From Chryseobacterium oryctis (GTDB lineage: Bacteria > Bacteroidota > Bacteroidia > Flavobacteriales > Weeksellaceae): 64,000 bases of DNA. The position numbers and the translations under genes were made by a program. The notes beneath the pieces were generated by a model that saw only the letters and a list, made by a program, of their open reading frames with translations, searched no databases and was not told where the DNA came from. The stretch is taken from assembly GCF_025971925.1 (NCBI RefSeq), contig NZ_JAPDHV010000006.1, positions 1-64,000 of the forward strand. The letters run 5' to 3'. Shown here one piece after another: positions 1 to 7,541 of the stretch (the first letter of the stretch is position 1; the number at the start of each line of letters is the position of its first letter).

Positions 1-223
1 TAATTAAAATTATTATTATTGCAAATAAATTATTGTAATATTGTAAAATTGTATAATTTATTTAATATTAATTTTTCAAGATTGAATTAGGTGTAATTAT
101 TATATATTATAGATATTTTAAAGTAGAGTATAAAATATTCACTCTTTTATAATTTATATTTAGAAATGTTTTAAGCATAATAAAAATTCATTAAAGATCG
201 GAGCTTTCAAATTGAAATAATCA

Positions 224-231
224 TATATTTG
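224..231 (+). promoter_or_regulatory. Bacteroidota -7 promoter element
   Basis: TATATTTG matches the Bacteroidota -7 consensus TAnnTTTG and lies 26 bp upstream of the ATG at 258. No clear TTTG -33 element is seen at the usual distance. The preceding 1-223 is very AT-rich and shows nothing else. Confidence 0.45.
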
Positions 232-257
232 TTTCTTAAACAACTAATAAATTGAGG

Positions 258-1514
258 ATGGACATTGATTTTACGACGGCAACTTTCAAAGATTTTGAAA
301 ATATTTCAAACTTTGATATGTCACAAAGAGCTGAGATTTTTTATGAATTTTTGGATTACATGAAATCCAACGGGCATATGAATTACAGACTGAAAAATAA
401 TTCAGGATGTAGTTCTGTAATGAATGTTGATATTAATAATACACAAAAAGATTATATTAGTTTTGTGTCAAATGATTATTTAGGATTTACACAACATCCG
501 AAAGTAAAGCAAGCTGCTATAGAAGGAATTCAGAAATATGGTTCCGGCGCGGGTGCTTCTCCTCTTATTGGAGGACATTTTTCTTTTCATGATGATTTGG
601 AAAAAAAAATATCCTCTTTTTTTGGCAGAAAGCAAGAAGAAGCAGTTATATTTACAACAGGATATACTGCTAATAGCGCAACTTTACAGATATTATTGCA
701 AAAGGAAGATATAGCCATTGTTGATATGGCAGTACATGCAAGTGTGCATGAAGGTTGTGCTTTTACGAACACAAAAACATTTCCGCATAATAATTTGGAT
801 GCATTGGAACATATTTTGAAGACATCAGAAGGTAGATATCGTACAAAGCTTGTAATTATAGATGGGATATATTCTCAGGATGGAGATGTTTCGCCTCTAA
901 AAGATATTTATAATTTAGTTAAAAAATATAATGCATATTTAATGGTGGATGATGCTCATGGAGTAGGAATTTTGGGGAAAACAGGAAGAGGTGCTTTAGA
1001 AGAAGCAGATCTTTTGGATAAAGTAGATATCATTACAGGAACGTTTAGTAAAACATTTAGTAATGTAGGAGGGTATATTATTACCGAGAAAAAACTGGCT
1101 GCTTTTATAAGATTTCAGTCTAGACAGCAAATTTTTTCTGCGACAGCTCCTCCTTCTACAATGGGTATCATTAAAGCTATTGATTTAATAGATGAAGAGC
1201 CAGAGTGGCGAGCAAAATTATGGGATAATATTAATTACTTTAAAAAGGGACTCAATGACATAGGACTTGATACAGGGAATACCTGTTCTGCAATAGTTCC
1301 TGTAAAAATTGGAGACCCTAATGTAACAGGAGACATTGGTAAGCTACTTATTGAAAGAGGTATTTATACAAATCCTATATTATATCCCGCTGTAGCCAGA
1401 AAAGATGCCAGAATAAGAATGGCTGTAATGGCAACTCATGAAAAAGATCATCTGGATAAAACGCTTAATGCATTTGAAGATATCAATAATAATTTGCATA
1501 TTGCAAAAAAATAA
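258..1514 (+). CDS. alpha-oxoamine synthase family PLP enzyme (serine palmitoyltransferase-like)
   Basis: This is a fold-type I PLP enzyme of 418 aa that condenses an amino acid with an acyl-CoA or acyl-ACP thioester. The motif DDAHG and the PLP lysine in TFSKTFSNVGG (Lys265) are present, as is the C-terminal substrate loop with YTNPILYPAV. Overall it resembles bacterial serine palmitoyltransferase more than BioF or Kbl, so a sphingolipid-forming role is plausible but the substrate is inferred. I chose ATG 258 over an in-frame TTG at 252 because it is the first strong codon. It is followed 5 bp later by a TetR gene, suggesting a two-gene operon. Confidence 0.75.
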   Translation: MDIDFTTATFKDFENISNFDMSQRAEIFYEFLDYMKSNGHMNYRLKNNSGCSSVMNVDINNTQKDYISFVSNDYLGFTQHPKVKQAAIEGIQKYGSGAGASPLIGGHFSFHDDLEKKISSFFGRKQEEAVIFTTGYTANSATLQILLQKEDIAIVDMAVHASVHEGCAFTNTKTFPHNNLDALEHILKTSEGRYRTKLVIIDGIYSQDGDVSPLKDIYNLVKKYNAYLMVDDAHGVGILGKTGRGALEEADLLDKVDIITGTFSKTFSNVGGYIITEKKLAAFIRFQSRQQIFSATAPPSTMGIIKAIDLIDEEPEWRAKLWDNINYFKKGLNDIGLDTGNTCSAIVPVKIGDPNVTGDIGKLLIERGIYTNPILYPAVARKDARIRMAVMATHEKDHLDKTLNAFEDINNNLHIAKK

Positions 1515-1519
1515 TAAAC

Positions 1520-2155
1520 ATGACTAGAAAAGTTGTACAAGGTCCGATTAGAGACAAGGAGAAAACTAAACAAAAACTACTCGCTGCTGTAGGTAAAATT
1601 TTAAAAACAAAAGGATACTCAGGTCTTAAGGTTAGTAAAATAGCATTAGTTGCAGGCTTTGATAAAAAGCTGATCTATGAATACTTTGGTAGTACAGATA
1701 AGTTAATTGATGAATACATCAAATCTCAAGATTATTGGAGTAAACTTAGCCCAAATGATATAGCGGAGAATATAGACCTTTCTGATGGTGGACAAGAACT
1801 TTCTAAAATAGCTCTAATTAATCAATTTGAGAGTTTAAAAAAGAATAAAGAACTTCAAAAGATTATTCTTTGGGAGCTTTCAGAGAATAAGCCTATTTTA
1901 AAAAAGTTAGCTGATGAACGTAAAGAGTTAGGAGATAACTTATTCAAAAATATTACAGATCCTTATTTTGGGGAAGAAAAAGCCAAAAAATTCAGAGCCG
2001 TTATGGCAATAATGATTTCAGGGCTTTATTATCTAAATATACATACAGCTACTAATGGAAGTACTTTCTGCGGACTTGATATGAAGAGTGCTGAAGGAAG
2101 AGCTGAAATTGAAAAAGCTATTGTTGATATTATAGATTCTAGTTACAAAAAATAA
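1520..2155 (+). CDS. TetR/AcrR family transcriptional regulator
   Basis: The 211-aa protein has an N-terminal helix-turn-helix at about residues 14-60 (KLLAAVGKILKTKGYSGLKV followed by the recognition-helix region ending YEYFGSTDKLIDEYI). The alpha-helical C-terminal half is typical of TetR ligand-binding domains. The start lies 5 bp after the upstream alpha-oxoamine synthase stop, so the two are probably co-transcribed. The regulator may control that enzyme in response to a lipid or acyl-CoA; this is inference. The ligand is unknown. Confidence 0.8.
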   Translation: MTRKVVQGPIRDKEKTKQKLLAAVGKILKTKGYSGLKVSKIALVAGFDKKLIYEYFGSTDKLIDEYIKSQDYWSKLSPNDIAENIDLSDGGQELSKIALINQFESLKKNKELQKIILWELSENKPILKKLADERKELGDNLFKNITDPYFGEEKAKKFRAVMAIMISGLYYLNIHTATNGSTFCGLDMKSAEGRAEIEKAIVDIIDSSYKK

Positions 2156-2160
2156 AGATG

Positions 2161-2221
2161 ATTAAAAGTTTTCTTATTTGACTAAAAATGGTTTTTTATT
2201 GATAATTTGAAAACTTTTAAT
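2161..2221. repeat. 13-bp inverted repeat, large loop
   Basis: Arms ATTAAAAGTTTTC (2161-2173) and GAAAACTTTTAAT (2209-2221) are perfect complements separated by 35 bp. The repeat sits between the TetR stop and the dnaX promoter. It could be a weak 3'-end structure or an operator; it has no GC-rich stem. Confidence 0.4.
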
Positions 2222-2244
2222 TTTCAAATTAGAACTATATTTCT

Positions 2245-2252
2245 TATTTTTG
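2245..2252 (+). promoter_or_regulatory. -7 promoter element of dnaX
   Basis: TATTTTTG matches TAnnTTTG and ends only 4 bp before the dnaX ATG at 2257. With usual Bacteroidota spacing transcription would begin at or next to the start codon, so the dnaX mRNA may be leaderless. Confidence 0.5.
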
Positions 2253-2256
2253 GCAA

Positions 2257-3342
2257 ATGGAAAATTTTATTGTATCTGCTAGAAAATACCGTCCACAGGA
2301 GTTTGATACTGTTGTTGGGCAGTCTCATATTACAGATACTTTAGAACATGCGATTGAAGAAAATCAGTTAGCACAGGCTTTGCTATTTTGTGGTCCTAGA
2401 GGAGTAGGAAAAACTACTTGTGCGAGAATTTTAGCAAGAAAGATTAACGAAAAAGACGGTTCTGTCTCAGAAGATGGTTTCGCATACAATATCTACGAAT
2501 TAGATGCTGCATCTAATAACTCTGTGGATGATATCCGTGAGCTGATAGATCAGGTTCGTTTTGCTCCTCAGGTTGGTAAATATAAAGTTTATATTATCGA
2601 CGAGGTTCATATGTTGTCTTCTGCTGCCTTCAATGCATTCCTCAAAACTCTTGAAGAACCACCCGCTCATGCGATTTTCATTCTGGCTACTACTGAAAAG
2701 CATAAAATTATTCCTACAATTTTATCTCGTTGTCAGATTTATGATTTCAAGAGAATTACTATTGAAGATATTCAGAATCATTTAAGAAATATAGCTCAAA
2801 AAGAGAATATTCAGTACGAAGATGATGCTCTGTATCTTATAGCTCAGAAAGCCGACGGAGCTCTTCGAGATGCTTTGTCTATTTTTGATCGACTTTCTAC
2901 ATTTTCACAAAAGAATATTACTTTGGCAAAAGCCGCTGAAGTATTGAATATTCTGGATTATGATCAATATCTTAATGTTGTAGATTTAGCCAAAGAAAAT
3001 AAAATTCCTGAAGTTCTTTTTGCTTTTAATGAAATAGTGAAGAAAGGATTTGATCCTCATATATTTATTGCAGGTTTAGGAAATCATTTCAGAGATTTAA
3101 TGATGGCTCAAAATGCATCAACAATTGACCTGATTGAAGTAGGTGAAAAAACTAAAACTAAATTTGTAGAACAAGCCCAAAAATGGAATCCTCAGCAATT
3201 AATAGATGCCATTGAGATTTGCAACCATGCAGATATTAATTATAAAAACTCTAAAAATCCTAGACTTACAGTAGAAATAGCATTAATGCAATTGGCTTCT
3301 TTAACGGCTAATTTTGATATTTCTAAAAAAAAAAGTTTATAA
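2257..3342 (+). CDS. dnaX: DNA polymerase III DnaX, frame-0 product (gamma-like, clamp-loader ATPase)
   Basis: Clamp-loader AAA+ ATPase, 361 aa. It shows Walker A GPRGVGKT (46-53), Walker B IIDEVH (113-118) and the SRC motif (157-159), followed by the three-domain clamp-loader body. The four-cysteine zinc module normally between Walker A and ELDAASN is absent, replaced by a short acidic loop, as I recall for other flavobacterial DnaX. The frame ends at SKKKSL-stop exactly on an A10 run. The rest of DnaX continues in the -1 frame, so this is either a truncated gamma made alongside tau or a homopolymer sequencing artefact. Confidence 0.88.
   Translation: MENFIVSARKYRPQEFDTVVGQSHITDTLEHAIEENQLAQALLFCGPRGVGKTTCARILARKINEKDGSVSEDGFAYNIYELDAASNNSVDDIRELIDQVRFAPQVGKYKVYIIDEVHMLSSAAFNAFLKTLEEPPAHAIFILATTEKHKIIPTILSRCQIYDFKRITIEDIQNHLRNIAQKENIQYEDDALYLIAQKADGALRDALSIFDRLSTFSQKNITLAKAAEVLNILDYDQYLNVVDLAKENKIPEVLFAFNEIVKKGFDPHIFIAGLGNHFRDLMMAQNASTIDLIEVGEKTKTKFVEQAQKWNPQQLIDAIEICNHADINYKNSKNPRLTVEIALMQLASLTANFDISKKKSL
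3325..3335 (+). other. dnaX: dnaX slippery run A10G (programmed slippage candidate)
   Basis: Ten A residues followed by G are read in frame 0 as AAA AAA AAA AGT, then TTA TAA. A -1 ribosomal slip, or transcriptional insertion of one A, changes the reading to lysine codons followed by KFIILAPFLDE and opens the frame to 3950. dnaX slippage on A-rich runs is established in E. coli (A AAA AAG) and Thermus thermophilus (A9). Confidence 0.6.
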
Positions 3343-3950
3343 TATTAGCTCCGTTTCTTGATGAAAAACAGGAAATAAAAGTTTCCAAACCTCAGGAAAT
3401 CAAACAGGAGAAAGTTGAGAAAGTGGTTGTTGAAGAAACTCAACAAGAATCAACAATTATAAAAACTTCAAAACCCTTGTCAAAATCAGGGATTTCCACT
3501 GGTTTCAGTATTAATTCTTTTTTAAATAAAGAAGAAAAAGTATTGGTTGATGAAACAGCCGTAATAAAGGACGAGAATCTGCCCCAAAAACACTTTACAG
3601 AAACGGATTTATTGACAGAGTGGAATATTTTTCTAAAACAACTGAAATTCAAAGAACCATTCGTCTTTAATGCAATCAAAGGCTTTAAGCTTGAAAAAAC
3701 CGGAGAAAAAAACATCACGGTATCTTATCCCTCAGACTCGGCTAAAGTGGAGTTTGATAAAATAAGTGGAGAATTTTTCAATCATTTTAAAAGAAAAGTT
3801 AGCAATTATTCTATCGAGATAAATTATAAACGAGATTTTGAAAATCTAAAGATAGAAGTAATGACAAAAAAGAAAATTTTCGAAAAATTTGTAGAAAAAA
3901 ATCCATTATTAAAAGATCTTGATGATTTAATGAAGTTTGATTTGACATAA
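3333..3950 (+). CDS. dnaX: DnaX tau-specific C-terminal region, reached by -1 frameshift
   Basis: This frame is open from the A10 run to TAA 3948-3950. It encodes about 205 aa beginning KFIILAPFLDE, a charged linker of about 70 residues, then a C-terminal domain starting near TEWNIFLKQLKF. Joined to the frame-0 part it gives a DnaX of about 564 aa, a normal length for the flavobacterial protein. The junction residues (KFIILAP) match where I recall relatives read straight through. In tau this region contacts the polymerase and DnaB helicase. No separate start or promoter precedes it, so it is not an independent gene. Confidence 0.8.
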   Translation, partial: KFIILAPFLDEKQEIKVSKPQEIKQEKVEKVVVEETQQESTIIKTSKPLSKSGISTGFSINSFLNKEEKVLVDETAVIKDENLPQKHFTETDLLTEWNIFLKQLKFKEPFVFNAIKGFKLEKTGEKNITVSYPSDSAKVEFDKISGEFFNHFKRKVSNYSIEINYKRDFENLKIEVMTKKKIFEKFVEKNPLLKDLDDLMKFDLT

Positions 3951-3964
3951 TTTTTATATATTTG
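3936..3964 (+). promoter_or_regulatory. promoter for the aromatic leader/aroF unit
   Basis: A -33 TTTG (3936-3939) and a -7 TATATTTG (3957-3964) are separated by 17 bp, a good Bacteroidota promoter. It overlaps the end of dnaX and would start transcription near 3970, about 77 nt before the leader peptide and 385 nt before the DAHP synthase gene. Confidence 0.6.
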
Positions 3965-4017
3965 TCAAAGTTTTTTGAAAAAAATAAATTTTTGACAAAA
4001 ACAAATCAATCAGAAAA

Positions 4018-4031
4018 GCCTATAAATAGGC
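4018..4031 (+). other. short hairpin in the aromatic leader RNA
   Basis: GCCTATAAATAGGC is a perfect inverted repeat with a 2-nt centre, 16 nt upstream of the leader-peptide GTG. It may be a 5' stabilising stem or part of the leader fold. Confidence 0.35.
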
Positions 4032-4046
4032 AATTCATATTATAAA

Positions 4047-4184
4047 GTGAGACCAATTACATCACATAAATTTAATCCTTTCGGATTTGCAACTGCTAAT
4101 TATTTTAGCGGTTATTTTGGTTTTTCTTTTAGCTATTTTAGAAATTTCAGAAACTATTATCGATTTTATTGGTATTGTAACTGA
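4047..4184 (+). CDS. Phe/Tyr-rich leader peptide upstream of DAHP synthase/chorismate mutase
   Basis: A 45-codon frame starts at GTG 4047 and ends at TGA 4182. It contains 10 Phe, 7 Tyr and 1 Trp, with clusters such as YFSGYFGFSFSYF and NYYRFYWY. Eighteen of 45 residues are aromatic, and the products of the downstream pathway are exactly Phe and Tyr. This is the hallmark of an amino-acid-sensing leader peptide: ribosomes stalling on Phe or Tyr codons would alter the RNA and raise expression of the aroF gene 172 nt downstream. An in-frame stop at 4023 and the lack of an ATG make GTG the likely start. The composition is seen; the regulatory role is inferred. Confidence 0.75.
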   Translation: MRPITSHKFNPFGFATANYFSGYFGFSFSYFRNFRNYYRFYWYCN

Positions 4185-4356
4185 ATTTCTTTCCAAAAAA
4201 ATAATACAGGAATAATTTATATGATTTTTAATTCCTGATTCCCTTAAACTTAAAATAATTTTAACGGCATTTTTTGAAAAGAATTATAAATTGAATTTTT
4301 ATAATCAAATATACTATTGACTTAATTTAACAAAAAGAACAAAATAAATTTAAAAT
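4185..4356 (+). promoter_or_regulatory. leader-to-gene spacer of the aroF unit
   Basis: This 172-nt stretch separates the leader stop from aroF. It holds a 7-bp stem CAGGAAT/ATTCCTG (4207-4213 with 4231-4237) and an AT-rich ATTATAAA/TTTATAAT pair further on. No GC-rich stem with a U-tract is visible, so classical intrinsic attenuation is not obvious. Rho-dependent or translational control is possible. Confidence 0.4.
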
Positions 4357-5436
4357 ATGAACTTAAAAGACCTTAACAATGACTGGATTAATGAGTTCTC
4401 AGAACCATTAATGATTGCAGGGCCATGTAGTGCAGAAAGTGAGGCTCAAATGCTTGAAACTGCGAAAAGAATTAAAGAAACCAATGCTCAGGTTCCCATT
4501 TTTCGTGCGGGAATCTGGAAACCTCGTACCAAACCAAATGGTTTTGAAGGAGTGGGAGTTATCGGGTTGAACTGGCTGAAAAAAGTAAAAGAAGAATACG
4601 GTTTCAAAACAGCAACTGAGGTTGCCAATGCTCATCACGTCTTTGCAGCTTTAGAAGCAGATGTAGACATTCTTTGGATTGGGGCTCGTTCTACGGTTAA
4701 TCCTTTTACAGTTCAGGAAATTGCAATGGCATTAAGAGGAACCGACAAGCCTGTTTTTGTTAAAAACCCGGTAAATCCGGATTTAGCATTATGGATTGGT
4801 GCTTTAGAAAGGCTTTTAGGACAAGATATAAAAAAACTGGGAGTTATTCACAGAGGTTTTTCAACGTATCAAAAAACAAAATACCGAAATAATCCAAATT
4901 GGCAGATTGCATTAGATTTTAAGAGCCAATTTCCTAATATTCCGATGTTGATAGACCCATCTCACATTTGCGGAAACAGAACAGGATTGGCGGATATTAC
5001 TCAGGAAGCATTAAACGTGGGTTATCAAGGTGCAATTATTGAAACTCATTGCAATCCTGATGAAGCATGGAGTGATGCTGCTCAACAAATCACACCTGAA
5101 GTTTTGGCTGAACTAATAGGTAATCTTAAGATAAGAAATGCAGGTTTAGCAGGATTTGATGAAGAAATGGGACGACACAGAACTTTGATTTCTGATATTG
5201 ATTTTCAGTTAATTGAATTGCTTTCTCAAAGAATGAAAATTTCTGGTAAAATTGGTAAGCTGAAAAAGGAAAATGATATTGCTATTTTTCAACCGGAACG
5301 TTGGAAAGTTATCACAGAATACGCAGTTCAAAAAGCTAAGGAAACAGGTATGTCTCAGGAGTTTATTGAAAAAGTTTTCAAAGCTATTCACGAAGAGTCT
5401 ATTGAGGTTCAAAACAGCATAATGATAGACAGATAA
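4357..5436 (+). CDS. aroF: bifunctional 3-deoxy-7-phosphoheptulonate synthase / chorismate mutase
   Basis: The 359-aa cytosolic enzyme combines the first shikimate-pathway step with the chorismate-to-prephenate step leading to Phe and Tyr. The N-terminal DAHP synthase domain (about 1-265) is the KDO8P-synthase-like type, with AGPCSAES (21-28), RAGIWKPRTKPNGFEGVG and IDPSHICGNR. The C-terminal AroQ-type chorismate mutase domain (about 270-355) has LISDIDFQLIELLSQRMKIS and PERW. The fusion order, with the mutase at the C-terminus, is typical of Bacteroidota. It follows a Phe/Tyr-rich leader peptide and its own promoter, and appears monocistronic before rsgA. Confidence 0.92.
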   Translation: MNLKDLNNDWINEFSEPLMIAGPCSAESEAQMLETAKRIKETNAQVPIFRAGIWKPRTKPNGFEGVGVIGLNWLKKVKEEYGFKTATEVANAHHVFAALEADVDILWIGARSTVNPFTVQEIAMALRGTDKPVFVKNPVNPDLALWIGALERLLGQDIKKLGVIHRGFSTYQKTKYRNNPNWQIALDFKSQFPNIPMLIDPSHICGNRTGLADITQEALNVGYQGAIIETHCNPDEAWSDAAQQITPEVLAELIGNLKIRNAGLAGFDEEMGRHRTLISDIDFQLIELLSQRMKISGKIGKLKKENDIAIFQPERWKVITEYAVQKAKETGMSQEFIEKVFKAIHEESIEVQNSIMIDR

Positions 5437-5523
5437 TCTATTTAAATATAATACTTAATAAATTTAGGGTTTAGGAAAAAGGTTAGTTTTATTACTGAAT
5501 CTTTATTCTAAGCCCTAATTGCT

Positions 5524-5531
5524 TATATTTG
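5524..5531 (+). promoter_or_regulatory. -7 promoter element of rsgA
   Basis: TATATTTG matches TAnnTTTG and ends 14 bp before the chosen rsgA ATG at 5546. This also argues against the upstream in-frame TTG at 5519, which would precede the promoter. Confidence 0.55.
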
Positions 5532-5545
5532 CATCAGCTAAATAT

Positions 5546-6472
5546 ATGAAAGGAAAAGTCATTAAATCTACAGGAAGTTGGTATCAGGTTTTAGAATTGG
5601 AAACCGATAAGATTTTCGAAGCAAGAATTCGAGGCAAATTTAAGTTAATTAAAACAAGATTAACCAATCCTCTTGCTGTAGGAGATTTCGTGGAATTTCA
5701 GTTGGAACAGGATGATATCGCATGGATTACTAAGATTGAACCTCGTAGAAATTATATCATCAGAAAATCTGTAAACCTTTCCAAAGAAGCGCATATTATT
5801 GCATCAAATGTAGATTTAGCCTGTTTTATTTTCACTTTAAAACACCCTGAAACTTCACTTGGTTTTCTTGACAGATTTTTGGCATGCTGTGAAGCCTATA
5901 ACATCACACCATTGATTTTATTTAATAAAATTGATGTTCTACATGGTGAAGAATTAGAAATTGTAAAAGATATAGAGTTTCTTTATCAGGAAATAGGGTA
6001 TAATACACTGGAAATTTCATCTTATTCAAAGCTAAATTTAGACCAATTACAGGATATTCTGAAAGATAAAACATCAGTATTTTTCGGGCATTCAGGATGC
6101 GGAAAGTCAACTTTAGTGAATGCTTTACAACCAGGTTTGAATTTAAAAACCTCTGAAATTTCAGATACACATCTCAAAGGAAAGCATACAACTACCTTTG
6201 CACAAATGCACTTTTGGGACTTTGGGGGAAACGTAATTGACACTCCGGGAGTTCGTGAATTTGCTATGATTGATATTGAAAAAGAAGAAGTACAACATTA
6301 TTTTCCGGAAATTTTCAAAAAAAGGGAAGGGTGTAAATATCATAACTGCCTACACATCAATGAACCCAAATGTGCTGTTATTGACAGTTTAGAATCGGGA
6401 AAAATTCAACATTCGAGGTATTCTACCTATATAAAATTAATGGAAGAGGCAGAAGAAGCGACTCAAAAATAA
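5546..6472 (+). CDS. rsgA: ribosome small subunit-dependent GTPase A
   Basis: RsgA (YjeQ) is a circularly permuted GTPase that helps mature the 30S subunit. In this 308-aa protein an N-terminal OB-fold (about 1-70) is followed by NKID (127-130, G4), P-loop GHSGCGKS (181-188) and DTPG (232-235), an order that shows the permutation. A C-terminal zinc knuckle has C263, C268, H270 and C276. The start at ATG 5546 (MKGKVIKSTGSWY) is preferred over an upstream TTG because of the promoter position. It stands alone between aroF and ndk. Confidence 0.93.
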   Translation: MKGKVIKSTGSWYQVLELETDKIFEARIRGKFKLIKTRLTNPLAVGDFVEFQLEQDDIAWITKIEPRRNYIIRKSVNLSKEAHIIASNVDLACFIFTLKHPETSLGFLDRFLACCEAYNITPLILFNKIDVLHGEELEIVKDIEFLYQEIGYNTLEISSYSKLNLDQLQDILKDKTSVFFGHSGCGKSTLVNALQPGLNLKTSEISDTHLKGKHTTTFAQMHFWDFGGNVIDTPGVREFAMIDIEKEEVQHYFPEIFKKREGCKYHNCLHINEPKCAVIDSLESGKIQHSRYSTYIKLMEEAEEATQK

Positions 6473-6583
6473 CAAAATCTTAATATTTACAGAATATAAT
6501 ATATCTTGTTTAAAAAATTAAACGAGAGTTTAAACTTTTGAAAAATTGGAAGTTAGCTGATGTTTTTGGGAATTATGATAAAT

Positions 6584-6612
6584 AAAAAACCCAGCCGAAG
6601 CTGGGTAAAAAC
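6584..6612 (-). terminator. GC-rich hairpin, intrinsic terminator-like on the minus strand
   Basis: CCCAGC (6590-6595) and GCTGGG (6600-6605) flank a CGAA loop. On the minus strand the loop reads TTCG and the stem is followed by six T residues, a textbook intrinsic terminator. No minus-strand gene is visible just to its right, so it may end a small RNA or act as a 3' end for plus-strand rsgA transcripts. Confidence 0.5.
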
Positions 6613-6645
6613 TAATAACCATGAAAACTCAAATTAAACATGAGA
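6608..6645 (+). repeat. copy 1 of a short intergenic repeat (core AAAAACTAATAACCA)
   Basis: The 15-bp core is found again at 7456-7471, and the next 25 bp align loosely (both continue to an ATGAGA). In this copy it directly follows the GC-rich hairpin and runs into a 22-codon frame starting ATGAAAACTCAA that ends TTTATATTTGA. Function is unknown. Confidence 0.4.
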
Positions 6646-6754
6646 ATCGCAATAGAATAAACAATTACTGTGCCAAAGTTTATATTTGAAATTCTTAATA
6701 AAAGTTATTTTTGTGTTAAAGAAAAATTAAAATCAAAATCAAAGATATTTTTTG

Positions 6755-6762
6755 TAATTTTG
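6755..6762 (+). promoter_or_regulatory. -7 promoter element of ndk
   Basis: TAATTTTG matches TAnnTTTG and ends 23 bp before the ndk ATG. The remainder of the 313-bp rsgA-ndk gap is AT-rich apart from the hairpin and the repeat listed above. Confidence 0.5.
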
Positions 6763-6785
6763 CGCCATTAAAAAAATATACATTT

Positions 6786-7202
6786 ATGTCAAATATTACA
6801 TTTACAATGATTAAGCCTGATGCAGTTGCTGATGGACATATCGGAGCTATTTTAGGTAAAATCGCTGAAGGTGGTTTTAAAATCAAAGCTTTGAAATTAA
6901 CTCAGTTGACTGTAGCTGATGCAAAAAAATTCTATGAAGTTCACGCAGAAAGACCTTTCTATGGAGAATTAGTAGAATTCATGAGCTCTGGACCAATCGT
7001 TGCTGCTGTTTTAGAAAAAGACAATGCGGTTGAAGATTTCAGAACTCTTATCGGTTCTACAAATCCTGCTGAAGCTGCTGAAGGAACTATCAGAAAAATG
7101 TTTGCTAGAAGCATCGGAGAGAATGCTGTTCATGGTTCAGATTCTGATGAGAATGCTCTTATTGAAGCTCAATTCCATTTTTCTGGAAGAGAAATTTTCT
7201 AA
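6786..7202 (+). CDS. ndk: nucleoside-diphosphate kinase
   Basis: NDK transfers the gamma-phosphate from ATP to nucleoside diphosphates through a phosphohistidine. The 138-aa protein is the standard length, begins with the typical [10 protein letters not shown] segment and carries the active-site motif NAVHGSDS with His116. It has its own promoter and a strong terminator, so it is likely transcribed alone. Confidence 0.96.
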   Translation: MSNITFTMIKPDAVADGHIGAILGKIAEGGFKIKALKLTQLTVADAKKFYEVHAERPFYGELVEFMSSGPIVAAVLEKDNAVEDFRTLIGSTNPAEAAEGTIRKMFARSIGENAVHGSDSDENALIEAQFHFSGREIF

Positions 7203-7221
7203 GAAAAAATATTTCAAAATA

Positions 7222-7252
7222 AAAAATCCGTAGAATTTCTACGGATTTTTGT
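7222..7252 (+). terminator. ndk intrinsic terminator
   Basis: AAAAATCCGTAGA and TCTACGGATTTTT pair around a 3-nt loop and end in a T-rich tract, 20 bp after the ndk stop. Confidence 0.8.
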
Positions 7253-7455
7253 TTTTTAAGCCAAAATGTCATAAAATAAATTATGTTATTTTTTAATAGC
7301 ATGAATATTAACTGTACATGCTGTCATTAATTTAAATAAGTGTAAATACAGAATAAAAATCCGTGATTTTACGGATGTATAGTATTTTATTTATTCTGAC
7401 CTTTACATCATCATTAGAATATGGAAATTTTAATCATTTGAAAGTCTTAAACAAA

Positions 7456-7490
7456 AAACTAATAACCACTATAAATTCAGATTTTCAATG
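7456..7490 (+). repeat. copy 2 of the AAAAACTAATAACCA repeat
   Basis: It shares the 15-bp core with 6608-6622. The following bases align with copy 1 with two small gaps. Here the GC-rich hairpin lies after the core rather than before it. The 339-bp ndk-rpe gap otherwise shows only the two terminators. Confidence 0.4.
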
Positions 7491-7492
7491 AG

Positions 7493-7517
7493 AAAGGCAG
7501 CTAATTTAGCTGCCTTT
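7493..7517. terminator. bidirectional terminator between ndk and rpe
   Basis: AAAGGCAGCTAA and TTAGCTGCCTTT form a perfect 12-bp stem with a single-base centre. It lies 25 bp beyond the rpe stop and is the likely rpe 3' end. Confidence 0.65.
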
Positions 7518-7541
7518 GTTTGTTATCTAAAAACTGATTAA

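Noticed and set aside
4185..4356. Classical intrinsic attenuator terminator after the aromatic leader peptide
   Set aside because: The only stem (7 bp, 4207-4237) has a long loop and no U-tract. I kept the leader peptide but did not call a terminator.
5519..5545. Upstream TTG start for rsgA
   Set aside because: It precedes and overlaps the -7 promoter element. ATG 5546 gives the normal N-terminus.
6618..6686. 22-codon frame starting ATGAAAACTCAA after the GC hairpin
   Set aside because: It is too short, with no biased composition and no adjacent biosynthetic gene. It is mentioned only as part of the repeat.
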